64,000 nucleotides of DNA from Leguminivora glycinivorella (lineage: Eukaryota > Arthropoda > Insecta > Lepidoptera > Tortricidae), in NCBI RefSeq assembly GCF_023078275.1, contig NC_062979.1, positions 24,905,848 to 24,969,847 of the forward strand, in the 5' to 3' direction. A program made the position numbers and the translations under genes. The notes beneath the pieces are model-generated. The model saw only the letters and a list, made by a program, of their open reading frames with translations. It searched no databases and had not been told where the DNA came from. Positions 34,101 to 46,100 of this stretch are shown piece after piece; the first letter of the stretch is position 1; each line of letters opens with the position of its first letter.

Positions 34101-37100
34101 ATATATTCGGACAAACAAAAATATGCCATAACAGATTATGCGAAAGGTGAATTATGCCAATATAGATTATGCCAAAAAGAATTCTTGATTGTAAAATTAT
34201 GCCAAAACAAGAGGACCCGAATTTTTCCATGTCTTTGCTCAATGCTCAAACGCTTTTGGGTGAAGGAAGTGTGATTTTTATGCCATGCGCCAATTCAAGT
34301 TATTGTACTTTATTATTATTCAGAGCCTACTGTGTCCCACTGCTGGGCAAAGGCCTCCCCCCTCTTTTTCCAATCTTCTCTGTCTATTGCTATTTCTGGC
34401 CAGCCAATCAAAAATGAGTCCAGGTTATCTCGCCATCGCCGGTGTGGTCTGCCGGATCCCCGGTTTGACTCGTGGGGCTCCCACTCCTTGGCCTTATCTT
34501 GGCCCACAAGTCATCCGGCATTCGGCAGATATGGCCAGCCCAGTCCCACTTCAACTTAGCCGCTTTCCGAGCTACGTCTATTATTTGAGTCTTAGAGCGC
34601 AGCGTGGTGTTCCGGATCCGATCCCTTAATTTTACACCTAATATGCTGCGCTCCATAGCTCTCTGGCAAACCCCGAGTTTGGACTTCCGAGCTTTCGTCA
34701 AAGACCAGGTTTGAGCACCGTAGGTGAGAACTGGAAGTACGCACATGTCCATGCATGAACCTATGTTAATTGTACTTATGGTTGGTAAAATGTACACAGA
34801 AGAGAAAATTCAAGTTCCCGCCATATTTAAGGTTTAATGTCAAAGACAAAGTAGAGCTCGTCTTGCTGATTCCGAATATGTATCTACTTAATCTAACTTA
34901 ATTTTGACAAAAATACGAGTTACTGCACTCTTTGTAAGGAGGGCAGAATTATTAGTCTGCTATTTTGGTTTAAAGTTTCATATCAAACAGGTAGGAATAG
35001 AACCCATATGGTGCGACACCCGTTTGTCTGTCTGTCACATTACTAAATATTTTAAACAATGATGGAACGGATAATCAGATCCTGAACAAATTGCTAAGTG
35101 AGAATCAAGCTCTCAGGAAATAAATTTTCAATTGTACTGCTTTTCCAATAGACGTTAAGATTATTATTTAATGCTTGATTTAATAGAGCAGAATTAGGAC
35201 AACACTGTAGAATAATCTTTTGGAGTACACTAACTAATACTTAAAGTTTTTAGCTTAAGGTTTCACGTAGGTTTTCAGTACATTTGTTGTTGAAGACAAC
35301 TTTGGAGAATCCATTATGTCTTTAGGTTATCATTTATAATTTGGATACAGGAGAGGTCAATTATCCATACAAAAGCTCTCGACTATTTCCTCCCTGGTTT
35401 TTGAAGATAGAGCACTGATTTTTTCAACACATATTCTCTTTATTTCATTTCAAAAAATACCTACTGGACAAGCAAAATTTAGGAATCCCATACGGGTACT
35501 TGGTTGCAGATTACCGGATCTAATCTAGTCTGGTCTGTTTTTAGTGTACATACACACACACACACACACACAGACACACACACAGTCACACACACACGCA
35601 CACTCCTTGTAATTTTATTTTTTGCAATTTATGTTTATGTCATGTTACTATAATGCAATCGTTTAGACATAGGCAAACTATTACTATTATTATTACTTTT
35701 TTTTTACATTTTTTTTTTGTACAACGATCTGTTAGTGACCTGGGTTCTAGCAGAATTACCAGTTGCTTCGCCCGAAAGAGTGGAGCATATAACTGAGCCA
35801 GGACCCTTTTGTTTTTGCTGCAACGCACACAGCAAACCCACCCATAATATTTTAATGTATGCTATTGTTGTTTTTTCTGTAGTGTTAGTACTTTTTATTG
35901 TTTATTTTTGTTTTAATTGTTTAATTTTGGTGTGTATTGTAGCAAACAAATAAATGATTATCTTATCTTATCTTATCTTATCTTTATTTACTTTGCTTCT
36001 TAGATTAGGCTTTTTTATAATATGATTATAAAAGTAAAATACAAAAACACTTACAAAACAATATAAAAACATATAAACATATTATAAAAAACCTAACCTA
36101 GGGTGCCGCCAGCAGCGGGGCAGGGCCCAAGCTGCCGGTGGTTAGGGCTGCAAAGAGAGGAACCGTCGAACTATCCGCGCTGTGTCCAAGATCACCGCCT
36201 TCTGCATCTGGCCCTTGATCCAGCCACCTAGCGAGAGTCTCTTAAGATGTTGGTCGAGACTCTTCGCTATGAGACCGTTCGCTGAAACGACTATCGGAAC
36301 AATATCGTTGATTCAACATCCCACATGGCGGTTATCTCGTGAGTTTAAAAGTGCTTATTGTAAGCCTATTTGAATAAAGAATATTTTGATTGATTGATTG
36401 ATTGAGCCAAGTCTAGGTACTTACTGGATCATGGGGGATGGTGATGTCAACGAGCACTGCCCGGCGTTGCAGTCGATCCATTATCACAATGTCAGGCTTA
36501 TTGGCTACAATAGTCCTGTCAGCAACACATATTATTATTATTTTTATCTGTGACGTACCGCTTTGATTTTTTTGATATTCTTATTTTTAAAGACGCTAGA
36601 GCCCATCAAAAATTTCCAAAAACAGACTTATTGATTATGACGCAAAAAAAGGTGTGGTATTCAAAATTGGTAACAATTAGCCAAAAAAACTAAACGATCC
36701 AACATAGATAATTTTATTGTTATTCGGATTGTCAAATTACGTTACGATTGATTAAGTTTTGAAGGAGGAAACAGTCGAGAGCGGAACATCGATTTCAAAG
36801 ATTTTTTCGCAATATATTTTAACTGAGTTGTTCTGAATGGACAATTTTTTTATCGATAAATCTAGTTAATAACATTAGTGTATTTAACTAAAATTCCCAG
36901 ATTGAAAGGGGGACTCCTTTCCATTTTAGCATTTTCGCTCCTGTAGCGTCTTAATTTTATAATGCATTCAACGTATTTGAAGAAAAAGTAATAATGGTTC
37001 CACTGAGATGAGCTGCTGGCAACCTGCAATATCAATTTCTATTTCTTTCAACCTCTTAATTTTCCAAAAGTGGCATAGAAACTTGATCAGTTTTATGTGC

Positions 37101-40100
37101 TCTGCCTACCCTGTTTGGGGAACATAGGCGTGAGTTTATGTATGTACTTGCGCTGATGTAAGTAATATGAGATAAGATATCGTATGTCAAGCCAACGATT
37201 GAAACCGACTAGCAATGGTTACCACAATACGAGCCACAATTCTTTTTATACTAGGTCGGTGGCAAACAAGCATACGGGCCGCCTGATGGAAAGCGGTCAC
37301 ACTCCCTTTTGCTGTGTTAAGTATACAGCAAAAACCGGCCAAGAGCGTGTCGGGCCACGCTCAGTGTAGGGTTCCGTAGTTTTCCGTATTTTTCTCAAAA
37401 ACTACTGAACCTATCAAGTTCAAAACAATTTTCCTAGAAAGTCTTTATAAAGTTCTACTTTTGTGATTTTTTCATATTTTTTAAACATATGGTTCAAAAG
37501 TTAGAGGGGGGGGGGGGACGCACTTTTTTTCCTTTAGGAGCGATTATTTCCGAAAATATTAATATTATCAAAAAAACGATCTTAGTAAACCCTTATTCAT
37601 TTTTAAATACCTATCCAACAATATATCACACGTTGGGGTTGGAATGAAAAAAAATATCAGCCCCCACTTTACATGTAGGGGGGGTACCCTAATAAAACAT
37701 TTTTTTCCATTTTTTATTTTTGCACTTTGTTGGCGTGATTGATATACTCGTACATATTGGTACCAAATTTCAGCTTTCTAGTGCTTACGGTTACTGAGAT
37801 TATCCGCGGACGGACGGACGGACGGACGGACAGACAGACATGGCGAAACTATAAGGGTTCCTAGTTGACTACGGAACCCTAAAAAGGAGTGTACAAGTTC
37901 TAAGGAGGGTTCGGGTTGCCGACGACTCAAAGGACAATTGACGGAACAAATTAGTTCCGTACGTAGGTCCTTCCGTCACCAGCACACTGCACCCTCGTTG
38001 AGCTCTGGCAGCCTTACTCACCGGCAGGAACACAACACTAATGAGTAGGGTATAATATTTATTTATTTATGGTTCCTCATTTGCGATATTTCCGAGTGTA
38101 CGCCAATCAACCGGGTTAACTACTCATTAAAAGCCCCTGGCCGTTAATACCCGATTCGATTGCACTGGTACCGGTACCGGCACGGCAGCCGGTAATTACA
38201 TCGATTATCAGGAAAATTCGAATGAACGACATCACTGCATCTAACTATGAGTGTTAGTTGCAGTTGTACAAGGCAAAAAAACGAAGAATACGGCTTTTGC
38301 TGAACCAAAGATTTCCTTTGGTAGGATTGGTCCTTAGGGCCCAAGGATGGATTTTAGAAGTGGGGCCACCGTGATTTTTGATGTTAGTTTTTTGAAGTTT
38401 TGGTAGCTTCTGCTCTGGAGGAAAATAGGGTCTCAATCTATATAGAGGCATTAATTACGCTACTATTCCAAGTTTGGAAGTAATCATGAATTGGAGTGTA
38501 ATCATGAAAAGCCCATAGCCGTTAATACCTGATTCGATTGCATTACCGGCTCGCCGGCGGCCGGTAATTGCATCATTATCAAGCCAATTCAAACGTACTC
38601 TGACATCAGGATACGTAGCCAAATGCATAAACGCTTACGATAATATAGTTATCGTAGCTGGCTATCTAGAATAGAATAGAATAAAATAGAAAACATTTAT
38701 TTAACGCCACAACAATGTACAAATAAAACAGAAGTCATGCAAACAAAAAACATTAGACGCTAAAATAGGACCCCCACTCAGCATAATGCCGCGGACATCC
38801 GCAGCGCTGGTTTTCTGCGGGGACCTGACTTACACTAGGTTAAATGGCGGCACTTACGCCAACAACACACAATGGATACAAATATTGTTTTTTTTAAATG
38901 ATCAAAATTATTATTATACATATATGATAAGAAAAAAAAAAACCGGCCAAGTGCGAGTCGGACTCGCGCACCGAGGGTTCCGTACAAACCTGCAAGGTTT
39001 ACAAAGTTCGTTCATTACGACAATCGAGTCATAACTATGGTATTTTTATTGCAAAATGAAATTCATAACATTACAATGGGGAAAGATGGAGGAGCATAAA
39101 TTTAAGACAAAGATCTCTTTATCGTTTAAGTAATCCTTATAAATAACTAAAAATTTAAGGTTTTCGGAATTTTTCCTTTATGTGTGCTATAAAACGTTGC
39201 TTCATGCCAAATTTCAAGATTCTAGGTCGACTGGAAGTACCCTTTAGGTTTTGATTCCCTTGCGAGTACTTGCGAGTTTCAAAATATGCAGCTTAAATTG
39301 CTGTTTCTTTTGATTGCGTTGACATAGAAGTTTGATTTTGTTACAGCTTAAAGGTATTATAGACCTGAGTATTTGGTATGAATTTCAATTTAATACCTCT
39401 ACGCGTTTATGAGGAAATGGGTAGTAAGGTTAAAATTATTAAAAAAATATATTATGTGATGTAACTAAAAATTTATGGTTTTCGTAATTTTTCCTTTATC
39501 TATGCTATAAGACGTTGCTTCGTACCAAATTTCAAGATTCTGAGTTCACGGGAAGCACCCTGTAGGTTTTGATTCCCTTGCAAGTGTCGAAAATTTGCGG
39601 CATAAACGGCTGTATCTTTTGATTGCGTTGGCTTAGAAGTTTGATTTTTTCACAGCTTCAAGGGACAGTAGACCTAAGTAATTGATATAAATTTCAGCTT
39701 CATACCTCCACGCGTTCCTGAGAAAAAGGGTCTTGACAGACGGACGGACGGACAGACGGACAACAAAGTGATCCTATAAGGGTTCCGTTTTTTCCTTTTG
39801 AGGTACGGAACCCTAAAAACAGACAACAGACATATCTCTAACATCATCCTCCTTGCGTTATCCCGGCATTTGCCACGGCTCATGGGAGCCTGGGGTCCGC
39901 TTTGACAACTAATCCCAAGATTTTAGGATTCAGTTTTTACGAAAGCGACTGCCATCTGACCTTCCAACCCGAAGGGTAAACTAGACATTATTGGAATTAG
40001 TCCGGTTTCCTCACGATGTTCTTCTTCACCGAAAAGCGACTGGCAAATATCAAATGACATTTCGCACATAAATTCCGAAAAACTCATTGGTGCGAGCCGG

Positions 40101-43100
40101 GATTCGAACCCGCGACCTCCGGAATGAAAGTCGCACGTACTTACCGCTAGGCTACCAGTGCTACTCTAACGGCTGGCTATCTCTAACGATCTTTCGTATT
40201 CGTGCGAGAAAGCCAGGCTGCGTTTCGACCGCCATCTAACGTCAAAAAGTGCCATTTCAGATAGTCCGTCTAAATGATATCTAAAATATGTCATTTAGTT
40301 CAATCATTTTCTTTCATGGGTCTCGTAGTAAGTCGACTGTAGGATATGGGTTTAATTGTGGTATGGGCCATGGGAAGGCGACCTGTCACTGCAATATCAA
40401 AAAAAAAAAACACAAATTTGAACTCCTTAATTGCTAAGGAGTGGCTCTGAAACTTGAGTAATTTCATGTGCTCTGCTTGCCCCGTTTGGGAATAGAGAAG
40501 TCGTGCGAGCCGATACTTAAAAGTTTGCTATTTAGAAGCTCAAAACATGGGGACTAAAAATACCTGTGAGGTAAAGTTGAGACGGTGAAGTTTTTTTATA
40601 TTTTATTAACCCCACAGATGTCATATATACCATAGATCAAGCAAACGTATCTACTTAGCGTGTCAAATGAACTCAGTGAAATCCACTGAGTTGTCCGTCT
40701 TTACTCGCAGCTTGCAGCTTTCGGGCGTCAATTTTTATAAGTTGAAGTCAACCAAAACATAAAAAATGCCTCGTTACGTGATATTCAATTGCAACAACAC
40801 AAAAATTATGAACAATCAAGAGCCTGAGACATATTTAAAATTACAGGCAAGAATCAACTTCAGTACAAAATTTGACACGCTCGGCCCCTATACAAATATA
40901 TGAATTTGTTTCTTCTATCTAAATTAAGTTCTGTGATTAACCCCATTAAATTTCATATTTCATAAAAGTTCATAAAATCTTTCTCGTATAAAAGATACAT
41001 GCATTTTGTAAAACTTTTAGTTTATGAAGAAAATAATTAAAGTTTTAGCCTTCGCTATCCCTCCCACATGTTCCATTATTATAAAGTTCAGTAGCCATAA
41101 GGGCAGAGAACCTTGCACCCTGACATTACAACTTCCGACCGAGGCTAGGAGTCTTAGTTATTTTAGGAATAGTTTATTAGAAAATCATATCTTTTGCACA
41201 TACGTAGTGGTAGATCATAATAGTTTACTTTTTTTTCCGGAAACGTTCATATTTGTCGCGGTAGTTCGGCCAACGTTACAACGTGGTACTCCTTGTATAG
41301 GTAATTCCACGGAGGTTGAAGTGAATGATAACACACACAGCTAAATGAAGATTAGTACTGATTGCAAAAAAATGAATGAATGAAATAAGTGAGTGAATGT
41401 AAAAAAAACGATTAATATATTTTTGAAAAACATTATTATTTATTGATATACTTATCAATTATCATTAATGGCATTAAAAGCAGTAATGGTATTATCCGGT
41501 GAACTTTATAGCTCATATGAAATTTCACTTCCAAATAAGTATTCAGCTATCGATATATTTTATATCGGAAGGATGTCCCTATGTTAATTGACGTTATTGC
41601 TACTGCGACTTCTATGTCTGCTAATAAGTAATGAAAAAATAGGTAAACACCATTTTAACAGCTACGATGATAAAATAAGGCAATTTATTACATTATTATC
41701 TTTGATTTCTACGATTTATATTACAATCATAATCTGACAATTAATTAATCACATACGAGATATTTTATTTTCTGTTTTGTTTGAAAATTGTTCTATAGAC
41801 GTAATTCTTAACAAAATAGTTAATAGAAACTTTTTGGCCTTTCTTGCAATTCACTGTTGAATCTGCAGTCGGTACACGGTAAGAACACTAATTTCAAAAT
41901 CTCGTTGTCATTACATGACAGTGTTATAGTGTGCGTGGCCTCAACTCAGTTGAAACTACCTATACTGAAACTGACTGAAAAAGCATGATATCCGTGAAAA
42001 TCATCATCCTCCTTGCGTTATCCTGGCATTTTGTCACGGCTCATGGGAGCCTGGGGTCCGCTTTAACAACTAATCCCAAGATTTTGGCGTAGGCACTAGT
42101 TTTTACGAAAGCGACTACCATCTGACCTTTCAACCCGACGGGTAAACTAGACCTTATTGGAATTACTCCGGTTTCCTCACGATGTTTTCTTTCACCGAAA
42201 AGCAACTGGCAAATATCAAATGACATTTCGCACATAAAGTCTGAAAAACTCATTGGTGCGAGCCGGGGTTCGAACCCACGACCTCCGGAACGAAAGTCGC
42301 ACGTACTTACCGCTAGGATACCAGCGATATCCGTGAAAATACGAAGGAAAAATATTTCTCACTCTGTAGGTATACTCAATACACCCGTAGATACAATGGA
42401 ACAGTTAAAAATATAACTGAACATAAAAGAAAAACTTTAAAGTGCGAAAAACGTCCCCACGTTCGTCAAAAATCACGATTTGGCACAAGATTTTATCGCC
42501 GACTGTACCTTTCTTTCAACAAGTCATCTAATGCTCTCCGAGACGTTTCTAAACACCCCTTACTCGATGGCGATACGACGTTTCATGACAGAGTTCCTAT
42601 GGCTACCTTTCTGCTCCATCATCAGATAAGCTCCATGATACCATCATATTCCATTGTCCCGTGATTTACATATGTGAGCAAAATTTCAGCTCAATCGGAA
42701 AGCGAGAAGTGGGTCAAATTTAGCTTCTACCAGAGGCGGCTCACTCCGCGATTCTATCGCCGCGCTACAAGTACATGCTGGCGGCCGCGAGTTCGCGACC
42801 TAATCAGGGGTGGCGCGCGTTCTCACGGAACGCACGTTCGCACTTTCTATTGTTACATTACGTAGCGAGTTTTTTTCAAGGTTCATATGCGATGTCCACG
42901 TGTGGAATGGCTAATAATGCTTAATTAAATAGACATCATGAATAAAATAAGACAATCTTACACTGATCTTATTGATTAAGTCCAATGGAAAAGTTTAATA
43001 AGGCTTGTGATGCTGAATGCTGTAACAAAAATATATAAATACTGTATATATGTATACCTAGAAAGTACCCAAGACTTGAATATATAGTATAACTATTTAT

Positions 43101-46100
43101 CCGAGAATTATGCGGTTTAAACCATAGGCAACCCTATCCTCCGACGCTGCGCACGTGCGGCTCGTTTCTTTGTTAGAATTTTGTAGGCATATAAAGGCGG
43201 CATTTCGTGAACATCAAAGCAGTGGGCCTTCTGTACTTGTACTATTATATATTCTGTGCTTCTACGTTTTGACGCACACTAACATACTAACAAGGCAAGT
43301 TGAAGAAAAACTTATAAAAAGACTCAGCTCTTCAAAAAAGCAATCCAAACCCTGATTCTGACGTAATAAATGAACTACAAAGTCTACGGATCGTATTTGT
43401 CGCCGGTCTTCATATCCATTGTGCGGTCGCGAAAGCTATTTGTCATGCCTGTCCCTGCGATTTTACAATGTCGCCTTATTTGGCCGCAAGTACAAGTCTT
43501 ACGATAAGTTACTGTCTGTAAATCTAAATCTAGAAGATTGCTTTGCTTACGAAAAGCTACTGGGTGGCCAGCCGAATGGCACAATCGCTCACGAAACGCT
43601 CACGAAACGAAGCGCTAGTAGATATCTATCTCTATCGCGCTTGCATATTGGCGCGACAGAGCCAGCGGCGTATCGCTTTCGTTTGGCGTCGGAGAAATGC
43701 CATTCGGCTACGGGGCCTGTTTTTGTTGTTTGGAAATTGTTTATGTACATTGTTAACTGTCTTATTAAGATTTTTCCTTTTTGTATCGTTAAGTTTATCG
43801 CCGAGAGTTCTTATAAAACTAAGTAACTGCCGTAAAAATTCAAGCTTGTGCCAGTTGTGCCATTGAACCATTCTTAATGTGTGAAAGATTGTGGGTTTAA
43901 AGCCGCTCTTTAAAAAGCCTCGAAAACAATTGCGATGACACTTATCAAACAGAGATTAAATTTTAAACTACTGATTTGAAATTGACCCCGCTGAAAGCAG
44001 TCATGGCGAGGACTATACTTCCCGTTTAGTTGTAAAAAATTATGAGTGCGAATCGTGTTAGTTTAAATCAATATAATTGTGCAATACTGCACCACCTTTT
44101 TATTCTTTTTGTCTATTTTTATAATTGACACATATTGTTTTTTACTAAAAACCAGTGCCTATTATTTAAATTCCCAAATAATATTACTTATTACGGCAAA
44201 CACTGTTACAAATAATGATTCACCCAATTATCTTCAATCTCCAACTACAAAACTTGAAGCCACAACGTTTCGGCTTGGCAGGATTTGAGGTGGGAAGTTT
44301 GTCAGTCCTTGTCAGGTCAGGTGGGTGTGAAAGTAACAGCTGAATCTGTGGAGTAACATGTTTGCTACTCTCGTAGCCTGGGTGAGTCGATGGCAGTTGC
44401 TCGAATGGCGAGTATAGGGTAATATTTTATCTATTTTATTTAGAATAGGTGCATAAATTCACTTAACAACTCAAGTTCCAGTGCCTCTCTTAGGAATACG
44501 GGTTTAAAGAAATCGAAATTATGATATTGCAGTAATAGGCTAATATTTTAATAGCTCATAGCCCATCGTCCACACCATAATTGAACCCAAATATCACAGT
44601 CGACTTTTACGACACCTATGAGAGGAACGGGTGGTGAATTTCTTAGCCTGTCACCATGTCGGTGCTAATCTTTGTTTTTATTAAGTTAAAATTATTACGT
44701 TTTTGTATTAAATCATTGCCCATGAATACTTGTCTGTAACACCAGAGAGATTCAAAGACAAGTGCGTTTTTTAAATTAAATGTTAATTAAGAGGTCTATC
44801 TTTAATGAATTGAAGGGCATGTTGGTCTGAAAAAACTGCGAGCGAGAGTTTTTTTCCCTTTTTTTCAAAATATCTCGTTTTACTGTCAATCGTATGTTCG
44901 ACTCGTGTGTGAGATCTACGAACCACATGAGTGGCCTGAGGCGACGTACATCTTGTTATAGTTCGCCTAACTTTCTGACTAGTTCCCCAACACCTGGGAG
45001 CGGCATTTGTACTTTAAAAACATGAATGATTTTTATATTTTTGTTTTATTCCGAAATTCCGTAAATTGTAATATGATCTTGATAAGATCATCATCCTCCT
45101 TGCGTTATCCCGGCTTTTGCCACGGCTCATGGGAGCCTGGGGTCCGCTTTGACAACTAATCCCAAGATTTGGCGTAGGCACTAGTTTTTACGAAAGCGAC
45201 TTGATAAGATATGGATAAAATATGTCAGTATAAAAAATACTCGGTTTAATAGGAGTGTACAAGTTTCTAATGGGTCGGCAACGCGCACGTGACACCCCTT
45301 GAGTTGCGGGCGTCCATATGTTACGGTGACCACTTTCCATCAGGCGGGCCGTATACCTGTTTGCCACCGACGTGGTATTAAAAAAAAAAAAAAATTACTT
45401 TAGTCACTGAAAGTCATAGCGGTGTCATATTTCAGTGACACCTTACTCAAATTGTACATATGTAGAAGCATAAAATAAATAGGTAATATTTGCGACCAGA
45501 AAGGGCACTTAATCCAAAACCGAAATTTGACAAGAGTTTAGAGTCGAAACGAGTGTCAATTTCAATGCATGGCCCTATTACTTTCGACTATTTAGGGCTA
45601 CCAAATATCACGTAATTATGTGGTTGCGCACGCAAAGAGACGTTAAGTTGTACCAGCCCTAACATAATTATGCTACGTAGCAAATTCCCGAACGTTGCCG
45701 GGATCCCTTGCATGATCGGGGGAGGGTCCGACCATGTAGAAATAAGCGGATTTTTTAATGTTCGTATCAGTGTTTTAGATTTGTGAACTATTATCTTTTT
45801 AGGGTTCCGTACCAAAAAGGTAGAACAGGAACCCTTATGGTGCGACTCTGTCCGTCTGTCACATTCCTAAATATCTCGAGAACTACTAATGCTATCAACT
45901 TGAAATTTGGAATAGTTGTGAACATTGTGAACCTCTACAAATAGAAGGTATAATTTTTTTAAATTTATTAATTTTAATTGTAGAAAATGGCCAAAATGAA
46001 AGGGGGGCAAACTGTAAATTTCAAGTTACTAGGTCAAGTGGGGTATCGTTAGAAAGAGCTTAAATTGAACGTAAATAAACTATTTTTTATAATTTTTTTG

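Larger units (their letters stand above)
31221..34229. repeat. Composite region flanked by mirrored GGCATAA motif arrays
   Basis: Left edge (31221-31500): AATTTTTCGGATTCCTTCTG, TTTGGCATAA, TTCGCATAA and similar. Right edge (34060-34229), complemented: AAAATTCGGGTCCTCTTG, TTTTGGCATAA, TTCGCATAA. The two edges are inverted relatives, and the interior contains a LINE fragment (31502-32494) and another TIR element (33383-34036). At 31398-31501 about 44 bases (TTCTGTTTACGCCGATTGTT ...) are duplicated in tandem just before the LINE fragment. It may be one old element that later absorbed other insertions. Confidence 0.5.

Noticed and set aside
42690..42880. GC-rich segment as a further exon of the host gene
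   Set aside because: No acceptor/donor pair with an open phase-compatible frame on the minus strand; exons 2 and 3 already join in phase without it.
43155..43355. LINE reverse-transcriptase remnant
   Set aside because: Faint resemblance in composition only; no catalytic or C-terminal motif could be identified.
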